The translations under genes were made by a program, and so were the position numbers. From assembly GCA_030065615.1 (NCBI GenBank), contig JASJDR010000050.1:1-39418 (forward strand): a stretch of 39,418 nucleotides of DNA. Reading direction: 5' to 3'. Shown piece by piece: positions 1-8,361 of this stretch. Within the stretch, counting starts at the first letter, position 1. The number at the start of each line of letters is the position of its first letter. The notes below the pieces were generated by a model. It had not been told where the DNA came from, ran no database searches, and saw nothing but the letters and a program-made list of their open reading frames with translations. Source of the DNA: Xenococcus sp. MO_188.B8. GTDB taxonomy: Bacteria; Cyanobacteriota; Cyanobacteriia; Cyanobacteriales; Xenococcaceae.

Positions 1-26
1 CCATCGATCGACAAAATATTTTTCAT
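1..26 (-). CDS. Patatin-like phospholipase, first 8 codons only (cut by window edge)
   Basis: On the minus strand an ATG at 26-24 follows a strong ribosome site (GGGAG, 7-8 bases upstream). The codons read MKNILSID followed by the first two bases of a Gly codon. ILSIDGG is the usual opening of patatin-like phospholipases, where the glycine-rich oxyanion loop (DGGGxRG) follows at once. Only the start is present, so the GxSxG nucleophile cannot be checked. It lies downstream of a lipase gene in the same direction. The call rests on 8 codons plus the ribosome site and is tentative. Confidence 0.5.
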
Positions 27-503
27 TTGTAAGTTCTCCCTCGTTTTGCATTTTGTGTTTTCCTCAATCCCCTTGATACAGATGACTGTTACGAAAATTC
101 GTAATCTTTTACGATCACTTTCAAGCTTCTTCAATATCTAGTGAATGACAATCTATTTACAACCTTACCGCCTACATTTCGCACCTTCGAGGCAATATTT
201 TATAAATTAATTTGGAAGTTTAGAGTTGTTTGTATACAGGTATTTTATCACTTTGACTTTGGGCAATAGATATTCTTTCTCACCCTTTGTTTTCAAAAGG
301 TTTGGGAGTCACTACCTACATCGCGATTCGCTGTACTAATTAGCGAATCTTATTAAGTAAAACATATAAATTTTAATGATCGTATCCATAGCAAAAAACA
401 TTACCTAAAACGAAAGCTGAGACACCTCGAAACGTCTATCTCAAAGCGAAGCTGGAGATAATAAATTACTACCAGGTAGTATTAGATGCTTATGAGTAGG
501 AAG
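27..503. other. Noncoding, AT-rich spacer
   Basis: No convincing gene is visible. A short perfect hairpin (ACTACC-A-GGTAGT, about 468-480) lies just past the stop of the lipase gene and might act in transcript ending, but no clear T-run follows it. The stretch next to 26 must hold the leader of the patatin-like gene. Confidence 0.4.
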
Positions 504-1568
504 TCATAGTTCTGGGTCTTGATAAGAGTTTTCAACAAGTTTGACATACTCAGTCATATGATGTTTTTTCAAAGTATTTTTGCTTAATTCTAATATCATA
601 CCAATTGCATTTTTACGCAAAATACCAAGAATTTGGCTTTTTATATCATTCTGTCGTTCAAGATAAGCCCCAGTCAAATCAAATAATACCCTGATCGTTA
701 AGCCTTGAAAGAATCGATTAAGTTGGTCTTTTGAGTACTCTTCAAAAGTGGGAATATCTTCCTGCTTTAAAGTTTTATACTGACGAAAATCATCATGAAG
801 TTTTCTGAGCGTTGATACGATAACATTTGGAATTGGTATTGGCACTCTTCTCTTAACATTATCAATACCAACTAAGAAGTGATGAATAAAAGTGGGTACA
901 ATACCTTGGAGTAAAAATGGTACTGGATCAATTGAATCTCTAAGATTAAATATAGGAGTATCATATTCAAGGGGACGAGTATGGAATGCTGGAGTGCCAA
1001 ATGTATAAGTTTCGATGTTTTTAAAGCCAGCTTTATTCAACTTATAAGTCATCAATGCAGCTGCTGCAGCACCAAGACTGTGACCAGAAACTATAATTCT
1101 CTTACCATCGTCATTGCCATTCCTCCCAGCTTGCTCTAGAACACCACATCCTCTAATTTGCTCTAAAACTTTGTCTGCATAAAAATTGAAGCCTCGATGA
1201 AATCCTGCTGCGTTGGGAAAGGCAAACATATCGACAAGAGTATCATTCAAATCTTGAGTACCCCTCAGTGAAATAACTACTTCATCAGATGTAGATGCAA
1301 CAAAACCACAATACTGATTTTCTACTCCAGAGAAAGCTTGAAAGTTTACTGGAGATTGAATCAATAGATCACAGGATTCAACCTGTTTTCCAGAAAGCTT
1401 AAACTCGCGAGAAAACAAGGCCTTTTCTACATCCCTCCTAATCGTTCCATCTCCCCTGTAAGCCCCTATTGGAGTCTTGTTATCATCATGAGTGTCTCTC
1501 GCTAAGGATGTAAGTTTTGCAACTTCTATAATCTTATCAATTTGGTTATTCATTTGATATTCAAACAT
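504..1568 (-). CDS. Class-3 lipase family protein (alpha/beta hydrolase)
   Basis: Probable lipase or esterase of the Lipase_3 (Rhizomucor-lipase-like) family, 354 residues from the chosen start. Counted from the longer start (1583), it has ISLRGT near 104-109 (start of the core and oxyanion strand), the nucleophile elbow SGHSLGA with Ser169, FGTPAF near 195-200, and Asp219 in DPVP, which matches the acid of the triad. His234 or His235 (FIHHF) is the candidate base. There is no signal peptide or membrane helix, so it is probably cytoplasmic. I prefer the ATG at 1568 because AAGGGGG lies 7 bases upstream of it; the ATG at 1583 lacks such a site. The C-terminal 120 residues are helical and unrecognised. 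It is divergent from the dual hydrolase on the right and in the same direction as the patatin-like gene on the left. The substrate is unknown. Confidence 0.8.
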   Translation of the reverse strand: MFEYQMNNQIDKIIEVAKLTSLARDTHDDNKTPIGAYRGDGTIRRDVEKALFSREFKLSGKQVESCDLLIQSPVNFQAFSGVENQYCGFVASTSDEVVISLRGTQDLNDTLVDMFAFPNAAGFHRGFNFYADKVLEQIRGCGVLEQAGRNGNDDGKRIIVSGHSLGAAAAALMTYKLNKAGFKNIETYTFGTPAFHTRPLEYDTPIFNLRDSIDPVPFLLQGIVPTFIHHFLVGIDNVKRRVPIPIPNVIVSTLRKLHDDFRQYKTLKQEDIPTFEEYSKDQLNRFFQGLTIRVLFDLTGAYLERQNDIKSQILGILRKNAIGMILELSKNTLKKHHMTEYVKLVENSYQDPEL

Positions 1569-2005
1569 AATAGCCCCCTTCATCTGGGAAAACAGTATAA
1601 TTTGGTTTTGAATCTATTATTAATTTCGATAATCTAGATAATTTTTTAAGCACTTTATAAAAACTTATTTAATAACATGTTTATGAGATTACCAAGTTAA
1701 ATATTTCGTTACCTCTGGATCTTGTACGTACTGCTCAAAGATCGATATGCATCTTCAGCAACTGCTTGCCTTAGAGATAATCGCTGAGATTCCAAGAGTT
1801 TGTGGTGGTTTCAAACACATCTGGTATTAAAAATAATTTTAAAAATAGGAAAAATAGAATAAAATAGCTTTATAAAAAATTTTAATTTAATAAAAGTAGC
1901 CAGTTTACGAGTATTGTCAAAATTCTAAAATTACGAGATGAAAGATTTCAATCTTGTTCCAAACTTAATTTATCTAGTAAATAAGTAAATAAGGTAAAAA
2001 AACTA
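1569..2005. other. Divergent promoter region
   Basis: A 437-bp, very AT-rich gap between two divergently transcribed lipolytic genes, so it should hold both promoters. I see no operator, RNA gene or repeat that I can defend. The run TAAGGT at 1990-1995 may be the ribosome site of the gene at 2006. Confidence 0.4.
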
Positions 2006-4072
2006 ATGAAGTTGAATTTTCCTACGAAAAAAATACCAGATTGTTTCACAATTGACGAAAAACTTCAAGCAAACGATAGAGAACAGCTTGTAGTTGTTCT
2101 TCATGGAATTCTCAATGCATGGGAATTCGTAGATCCCCTGGTGAAAGCAATCGATGATATATATGAAAGAAATGTTGATATTTGGATTCCTATATTACCT
2201 TATAGTAAATTTCTGACTTTTCAAAATCCAGAAAAAATTATTGAGCAACTTAATGCAGATTTAGTAGGGATATGGAAGACAGGAAAATACACTAGTTTAA
2301 GAGTTATTGGGCATAGCATGGGTGGAGTTTATGCAAGAGCTCTTATACTGCAAGGGCTTAAGTCTGAGAGTATATGGTCTGAGTGCAAACCCGAAAATAT
2401 TAGACTAGTGCTTCTTGCCGCAGTAAATCGTGGCGCGGGAATATCACGACATATGAAACCATTAACCGTTCTCAAAACTGCTTTTGGGACTTTTTTGGGA
2501 CGCCTCATACAAACTATTTCTGCGGGATATCTTGAACCTACTTTATTTTCTGGTATGCGAGGATCTCAATTTATCACTAGAATGCGATTAGAGTGGTTAA
2601 AGCCGGAGCTAAATCGTTCCCTACCATGTACAGTTCAATTATTAGGATCAATCGATGATGTTGTTGGCCCTGAAGATAATATAGATTTAGCTACAGGAGA
2701 AAACTTTCGATATCTTGAGGTTCCCTACACTGGACATGTAAATATTTTGCAGATGACAGAAAATGAAAAAACAAAAGAAAATGAGAAGCAAAGAATTCAG
2801 GAGCGAAAAAAAATTCTAGAAATTGCGTTAAAAGATAAACCAGAAAATATTGAGAAAAATGAAGTTAGACCCTGGGAACTAAAAAAAATAGATGAAGATG
2901 AACGAAATAGAAGAAACCAAATCAAGCACGTTGTTTTCATCATACATGGTATTCGCGATGAAGGACATTGGACGGATAAGATTGCTCGGCGTGTTTGGTC
3001 TAAAGTAAAAACAGCAGAACAAAATTCACTAGAGAAAATCGTTGATAGCTACGGTTATTTTGGAATGGGTCCATTTCTGATTCCTGGAATACGTTGGAAA
3101 AAAGTTTCATGGCTGATGGAAAAATATCTAGAGGTTCGTGCTAAATATCCTGAAGCTAAATTTAGTTATATTGGTCACAGTCATGGCACTTATGTTTTAG
3201 CTAAAGCACTTGAGAATTATAAAGAATGCAAATTCCATAATGTTGTTTTTGCGGGAAGCATTGTTCGTGAAAATTACAATTGGAAGAAACTAATTGAGAA
3301 TGAACAAGTTTATTCTGTTCTTAATTTTGTATCAACTTGGGACTGGGTTGTAGCATGGTTTCCAAACTTTTTAGGCTTATATAATTTACAAGATTTAGGT
3401 GGAGCTAGTCATAATGGGTTTTCCCAGGCTACAAAAGATGGTCCAGTCTATAATATTCGCTATGCGGAGGTTGCTCACGGGGCAGGAAAACGGGAAGGAC
3501 TTTGGGACATAATTGCAGAGTTTATCTTGATGGAGAAGAACGATCCTCTACCAGAAATTCTATCCAAATTTATTCAAGATGAAATTGTTAAAGACGAAAA
3601 AAAACAAAATATACCTTTAACTAAGATTCAATCAAAATTTATTTATTTATTAAGAGAGTTATTTGGATTAAGCAATATTATTATTTGGACTTTAATCATT
3701 TCAGTTTTTTTTGTTATAGTTCCTATTTTAATTGTTAGTTGCTGGAGTTATATTGCTCAATTGATATCACTATTAACTTCTTTAGCAACATCAAGCTTAG
3801 GTCTCAAAATACTATTGTTTATAGCGATTATTTTTTACTTAGCTAATGCCTTTAGGCAAAAAGAATATCAAAGAAATGCTTGGCAAATAAGAAGTTTCCT
3901 TCTATTCCCAGTGACCTTTTGTCTAAGTTTTATAGGGGCAAGAAATTTAATTATATGGTTGCTAAGTACAGCTTATTTTCAGAATATACAGTTTCCTCCT
4001 GTTGAGATGTGGAGTCCTGCTGCATTGATTCTATGGTTATTCTTTGTGGTTTGGGTGTTGAGTAAAATTTAA
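2006..4072 (+). CDS. Tandem alpha/beta-hydrolase protein with C-terminal membrane segments
   Basis: A 688-residue protein with two separate alpha/beta-hydrolase domains. Domain 1 (about 25-250) has VVVLHGI at 29-35, a GHSMGG elbow with Ser104, acidic candidates Asp217/Asp218, and His244 in YTGHVN. A charged Glu/Lys-rich linker (about 250-305) follows. Domain 2 (about 306-535) has VFIIHGIRDEGHW near 310-322 and a GHSHG elbow with Ser392; His in EVAHGAG is a candidate base. The last 130 residues hold several hydrophobic helices (for example around 555-580, 590-620 and 635-688), so it is probably membrane-anchored with catalytic domains on one side. The two domains are not obvious recent duplicates. 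Both elbows are intact, so both could be active lipases, thioesterases or acyltransferases. It is divergent from a class-3 lipase. Confidence 0.75.
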   Translation: MKLNFPTKKIPDCFTIDEKLQANDREQLVVVLHGILNAWEFVDPLVKAIDDIYERNVDIWIPILPYSKFLTFQNPEKIIEQLNADLVGIWKTGKYTSLRVIGHSMGGVYARALILQGLKSESIWSECKPENIRLVLLAAVNRGAGISRHMKPLTVLKTAFGTFLGRLIQTISAGYLEPTLFSGMRGSQFITRMRLEWLKPELNRSLPCTVQLLGSIDDVVGPEDNIDLATGENFRYLEVPYTGHVNILQMTENEKTKENEKQRIQERKKILEIALKDKPENIEKNEVRPWELKKIDEDERNRRNQIKHVVFIIHGIRDEGHWTDKIARRVWSKVKTAEQNSLEKIVDSYGYFGMGPFLIPGIRWKKVSWLMEKYLEVRAKYPEAKFSYIGHSHGTYVLAKALENYKECKFHNVVFAGSIVRENYNWKKLIENEQVYSVLNFVSTWDWVVAWFPNFLGLYNLQDLGGASHNGFSQATKDGPVYNIRYAEVAHGAGKREGLWDIIAEFILMEKNDPLPEILSKFIQDEIVKDEKKQNIPLTKIQSKFIYLLRELFGLSNIIIWTLIISVFFVIVPILIVSCWSYIAQLISLLTSLATSSLGLKILLFIAIIFYLANAFRQKEYQRNAWQIRSFLLFPVTFCLSFIGARNLIIWLLSTAYFQNIQFPPVEMWSPAALILWLFFVVWVLSKI

Positions 4073-4179
4073 GACCAAAGTGAAGAATATTCTCAAACGT
4101 TATCGAATCAAGGAGCATATATTAACTAGTATTAAAGACAAAATAAACTATCAAAACAAATTATAATCTGGTAGATCGC

Positions 4180-5343
4180 TCAAGAAGAAATTGACTTAAA
4201 GATTTTATGTGAAGGAGTTTTTAGTGGTGCTGGAAATAGAAACTTGGATAGAGTCTTGACCAGTAAGTTGAAGATAGATCCCACCCCTTTAACATAGATG
4301 TATAGAGGTTTTTGATAACAACCTAGTCTAGCTTTAAAAGCATCTGCTGTTTGACCTACTTCAATATCAGACAACTCAAAATTGAGAGCTTCCTCTAAAG
4401 CACCATAAGCTAAATTAAAATAAAGATCTGTCTCAGAGTTTAAACTAAAATCGAACCCACAAAATAAACAGTAAGCAATTGATTTATGCTCAAGAGAATA
4501 CATAAATCCCACAATTTTTTTCTGATAATAAGCTAATGTTAAAAATACTTGATAGGGGAAGTTTCTAGCTAACTCATGAAAAAAAGTAAGAGGAAGAGTC
4601 TCTAGTCTAGTCTTAGATTTGTTAACAACTGCTTCGTAAAGTTTGTGAACTTCTGGAGTATATATTTGTATAATTTCTTCTGGATCTTGTAACTGCATTA
4701 GATACATTCCAGCATTGGCAAATTTATCTTGTGATTTTCTAATATGCTTGCGATAGTTAGACCTTAAAGCAGCATAGTAATCATTAAAGTTACCAAAATT
4801 GGGCTGAAAGTAATTCATTGGTAAACTCTCAGCTCGAAGATAGCCCAACTGCAATAAAACATCGAGCTGCTGAGATTGCTTAGAGTCAAACTCTTTATAA
4901 ACAATGAGTTTAGCTTTTTCTGTGATTGCTATCTCTTGGATAATGCGATTGAGTAACTTAATGATTTCAGTTTGATTTGCCTCTGGAATAAATAGCAAAT
5001 GATTCTGCCCCAAAGAAACTGGTAATCCAGAAAATAAAATCTTAATGTGTAAAAAAGAGGGAAATATTTTCCTCAAAAAATTTACAAATTTTTTAGTTGT
5101 TTTATCGGCAATAATACTAAGATCGGTTTGAAAACTAGATAAACTAGCGCAGGCATGAGGAGCTCCAGTATCGTCATAAAAAATAATATGCCAAAATCTA
5201 CTATCATTATTCAGAGATTTTTCCATAGTTAACAAAAAGCGAACATCCATAAAAACCTTAGATTTGCTTTTATTAATAACTTGTTGCCAATGATTTAAAT
5301 CTAATTCTTGAATTGAATTATAAATTTTATATGAGTACTTCAA
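4180..5343 (-). CDS. GNAT-fold N-acyltransferase (FemAB/COG3146-like)
   Basis: A 387-residue protein of the double-GNAT type used for acyl transfer to amines (FemAB/Acetyltransf_6/COG3146 group). The diagnostic stretch is LRSNYRKHIRKS near 193-204, followed by ETLPLTFFHEL, then IVGFMYSLEHKSIAYCLFCGFD, and LYFNLAYGALEEAL. It ends with IEVGQTADAFKARLG, as in predicted peptidoglycan-recognition-type acyltransferases. No signal peptide is visible. The start is a TTG at 5343 with AAAG just upstream; no nearby ATG would keep the N-terminal domain. It is the last of three minus-strand genes, 104 bp after the aminotransferase-reductase fusion, so it may acylate the amine made by that enzyme. That role is inference; the acyl donor and substrate are unknown. 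Confidence 0.65.
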   Translation of the reverse strand: MKYSYKIYNSIQELDLNHWQQVINKSKSKVFMDVRFLLTMEKSLNNDSRFWHIIFYDDTGAPHACASLSSFQTDLSIIADKTTKKFVNFLRKIFPSFLHIKILFSGLPVSLGQNHLLFIPEANQTEIIKLLNRIIQEIAITEKAKLIVYKEFDSKQSQQLDVLLQLGYLRAESLPMNYFQPNFGNFNDYYAALRSNYRKHIRKSQDKFANAGMYLMQLQDPEEIIQIYTPEVHKLYEAVVNKSKTRLETLPLTFFHELARNFPYQVFLTLAYYQKKIVGFMYSLEHKSIAYCLFCGFDFSLNSETDLYFNLAYGALEEALNFELSDIEVGQTADAFKARLGCYQKPLYIYVKGVGSIFNLLVKTLSKFLFPAPLKTPSHKIFKSISS

Positions 5344-5447
5344 GTTAATCTTTCCCTATAGATAAATATTAAATTAAAAGTGATATATTCTGAATTTTGT
5401 TCCCTGTTCCCTAATCGGCTCTTGTCAATTTAATTTTGTTTACTTGC

Positions 5448-7961
5448 TTAATAGGAATTCTGGGTTTTGAAATGACCCAAAGTAAAGCCATGCTTTTTAG
5501 CCATTGATAATGCCCAGTCAACCCCTTCTGGAGTAATCGTTCCATAGGAACCGTGAGAAGTTATTCCTTCCAGACCCATCAGCAATGTTTCGCTCATGCA
5601 AGCAAAAGCATGACCTGTTTCTAAAGGAATCCCACTGATGACAAAATCTTTATTATGGGGAAGACGGACAATACCCCCTTTAATCACTAGAACATCGGGG
5701 CGTTTGCGGTTGATCTGAGGAGCTACATCAGCAGGTAGAGAGAGATCGCAAATTACCACTGGACTATTTGCTAAATTCTCTGGATAAATTAAGGGGTGAG
5801 TGGCATTTGATGCTGTCACAATCAGCGAACAGGAACGCAAATCATCAACTCTATCAGTGGCAATAATTGAAATGTCTGGTGCCATCTGTCGAATTTTCGC
5901 GATCGCTTTTTTTAACTGAGGTGAATTGAGGTGGCGAACGATTAAAACTATCTCTTTGACATGGGGCGCCATCATGGCGGCATAGGTGGCAGCGATGTTA
6001 CCGCTAGCACCGACAACTGCCAGACGTGATTGACTCAGTTCAATATTTCGCTGTTGAGCAGCTTTTTGCAGTGCCAAGATTCCCATGCCTACAGTTAAAG
6101 AGTTGCCTGTAGTTAAAGCAATACCAGGAGTCTTTACCCGACGACAATTGCGAGACACGATGGAAGTATAGCTGCCAAAACCAACCACTTGGCATCCTTG
6201 CTGCTTTGCCATGGCGACTGCGGCTTCAATCTTGTCAAAAATCCAGTCAGTCCGCCTTGCTTGCCAAGCTTGCTTAATTTGCTTGGAGGTTAGATTAAAC
6301 CCAATAAAGCTTAAATGAACCTTATCTCCAGTTTGAGAACGTACATGCACCCCGTCTAACATCGTGGGACCCATAATGGTCGAAGTTTTAGCTAAATAGT
6401 CCTCTAGTAATCTAGGTTTTAAGGGAGCTAAAGAAGGCTCGCAAAAGATAGCATAGTCGGCTTGAATAAAATGTCCCAAAAAAGCAACCCGTTTCTCAGT
6501 TTGCGGCTTTTCTCGCTTAAAAGGGCGAGGAGTAGTAAAGCTAGTAATCTTTTTTGCCGGCAAACCAACTTGAAAAGATGTTAGGTGAACTATATCTAAG
6601 GCTTTTAAGGCTTGACAAAAACAAGCAACTGCTTCGACAAATCGCTCAAGTTCCGATTCACAAATATAGGCAGAAGGCTGAACCCGCAGCGTTAGAGGCT
6701 GACTTAACGTTGGCATAACTCGAATACGATGGACATGTAGCAAATAGGCTGCTGCCATATAGCCGAGATAGCCATTCTGCGAAAACATCCGCAAGGCATT
6801 TGACTCAGACTCAGATTGATCTTGCAGTTCAATTCCCACCATCAATCCCTGCCCTCGCACCTCTTTAATTTGATCGGGAAAACGAGTTCTCAAAGCTTCT
6901 AGAGCTTGCAAAAAGCGATCGCCTACTCGGGCACAGCGAGCTGGTAAGTTATCGCGCTGTATAATTTCTAATGCCTTGAGCGCAATCAAACAACTCATGT
7001 CATCCTCGGCAAAAGTTGAGGTTTGTTGAACAGAAAAATCTGGAATTAGGCGATCGCGTTTAATCATCAGTGCTCCAATTTTAGCCAGTCCACCGCCAAG
7101 TGCTTTAGATAAACAGAGATAGTCGGGTTCTATTCCTAACAAATCGGAGGCTAAAAATTTACCTGTGCGTCCCATACCCGTTTGGATTTCATCTACCACC
7201 AGGGGAATGTCATTAGCTTGTTTGATTTCGAGCAACCAGTCAATAAAATCTTGTGGTTGTTGCTTAATGCCTCCTTCCCCAAGAATCGGCTCAATAAAAA
7301 TAGCTGCCACTTGGTCAAGTTCTTGGCTTGCTTCTTGCCAACTACTCGGATCATGAGGATCAAGATAATGAACTTGAGGTCCAAATTCAACAAATTGCTT
7401 TTGGGCAGACCAAGTTAGCTGGATTGCTCCGAGAGTTTTGCCATGAAATGAACCTTTAACCGCCCAGAGAATCGGACGTTGTCGTTCCAGGTAAGCATGC
7501 TTAATTGCTGCTTCAATCGTTTCTGTGCCTGAGTTAGTAAAAATTGTCACATAATCACCGACAATTTCACTGAGGGCTTGAGCTAGCTGAGCTGCTCCTG
7601 AGCGACAAGAACCTTGAGCGAGCAAGGGGATCTGCGCCATCAATAGACGTTGGGCTTCTGTAACTAACTCTCGATGGTGATGTCCTAAGAGATTCGCGCC
7701 ATATCCCCCCACCAGATCCAAGACTTTAATCTGTTGAGTTTGTTGCTTTTGCCAGAGATAATCCCCCTCAGCGCGATCGTAAACTACATCTAAGTTCAAT
7801 GCTTGAAGCAGACTAACTAACTTAGGTCGGCAGTAGTACTGATAAGAATCCACCGTCAGTCTTTCATCCCGCTTTATCCCTAGGGAAGAGACTTGCAATA
7901 ACTCCCTGGAGGAACTTGTCTGTGAGTTAATATAAGGTGAAAATTCTTTTGCTACTACCAT
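5448..7961 (-). CDS. Fused class-III aminotransferase and acyl-ACP-reductase-like enzyme
   Basis: An 837-residue fusion. Residues 60-460 form a PLP fold-type I, class-III aminotransferase (acetylornithine/GABA type). It shows the phosphate-binding NSGTE at 143-147, Asp257 in VVDEIQTGMGRTG, and the Schiff-base Lys286 in LSKALGGG. Residues 490-837 match the length and order of cyanobacterial long-chain acyl-ACP reductase (AAR): a GHF start like GHL in AAR, GFGSYTSIV, TTGN, the dinucleotide loop VVGASGNIAAT, IKGGIV, and FACMSETLL. Its Cys788 lies where AAR has its catalytic cysteine. AAR releases a fatty aldehyde; the attached transaminase could convert it to a primary amine. It lies between an N-acyltransferase and an MMPL exporter gene. 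The ATG at 7961 is the only sensible start. Domain calls are firm; the combined reaction is inference. Confidence 0.85.
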   Translation of the reverse strand: MVVAKEFSPYINSQTSSSRELLQVSSLGIKRDERLTVDSYQYYCRPKLVSLLQALNLDVVYDRAEGDYLWQKQQTQQIKVLDLVGGYGANLLGHHHRELVTEAQRLLMAQIPLLAQGSCRSGAAQLAQALSEIVGDYVTIFTNSGTETIEAAIKHAYLERQRPILWAVKGSFHGKTLGAIQLTWSAQKQFVEFGPQVHYLDPHDPSSWQEASQELDQVAAIFIEPILGEGGIKQQPQDFIDWLLEIKQANDIPLVVDEIQTGMGRTGKFLASDLLGIEPDYLCLSKALGGGLAKIGALMIKRDRLIPDFSVQQTSTFAEDDMSCLIALKALEIIQRDNLPARCARVGDRFLQALEALRTRFPDQIKEVRGQGLMVGIELQDQSESESNALRMFSQNGYLGYMAAAYLLHVHRIRVMPTLSQPLTLRVQPSAYICESELERFVEAVACFCQALKALDIVHLTSFQVGLPAKKITSFTTPRPFKREKPQTEKRVAFLGHFIQADYAIFCEPSLAPLKPRLLEDYLAKTSTIMGPTMLDGVHVRSQTGDKVHLSFIGFNLTSKQIKQAWQARRTDWIFDKIEAAVAMAKQQGCQVVGFGSYTSIVSRNCRRVKTPGIALTTGNSLTVGMGILALQKAAQQRNIELSQSRLAVVGASGNIAATYAAMMAPHVKEIVLIVRHLNSPQLKKAIAKIRQMAPDISIIATDRVDDLRSCSLIVTASNATHPLIYPENLANSPVVICDLSLPADVAPQINRKRPDVLVIKGGIVRLPHNKDFVISGIPLETGHAFACMSETLLMGLEGITSHGSYGTITPEGVDWALSMAKKHGFTLGHFKTQNSY

Positions 7962-8021
7962 TTACTTACTTTGTATATAATTTTTAGCTTAGACACATCT
8001 AAATTGCATCTTTAATTGATA

Positions 8022-8315
8022 ACTGATGTTACTCAGTGAAACTGTAGGATTAAGATTAGTAATTTCTTAAATTTCCCAAAGATGTGGGAGAGAATCTTAT
8101 AGGGATAATTTTGAATATATTGCAATTCTGACGGAAAAAATTGAACAACTACAGAGATAATTAAATTTTTCCGACCTACTTGTAAACACTTACGAAGGGG
8201 TTTGGGTAAGGGACGCCTTCCCCAATGGGGGGTCTGGGGGGCAAGCCCCCCAGAGGTATTTACGGATTTAATTGATATTTTGGAGATAACAATATTCATT
8301 TTGTGTAACATCAGT
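8022..8315. mobile_element. MITE-like element with TA-flanked inverted repeats
   Basis: ACTGATGTTAC at the left end is matched by its complement GTAACATCAGT at the right end, and each is flanked by TA, as expected for IS630/mariner-type targets. The interior holds strong palindromes, notably CTGGGGGGC-AA-GCCCCCCAG at 8234-8253 and CCCC-AAT-GGGG just before it. A 92-codon open frame on minus fills the element, but its codons simply read through the palindromes, so I do not call it a gene. It sits between the MMPL gene and the aminotransferase-reductase gene and could end or weaken transcription between them. Confidence 0.6.
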
Positions 8316-8361
8316 TAATAAGAGAAACAACTTAAAATCCCCATCTGTCTTCTGCCTTCAT

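Noticed and set aside
8033..8311. 92-codon open frame on minus as a gene
   Set aside because: It fills the MITE and its residues (GGLAPQTPHWGRRPLPKPLR) are translated palindromes.
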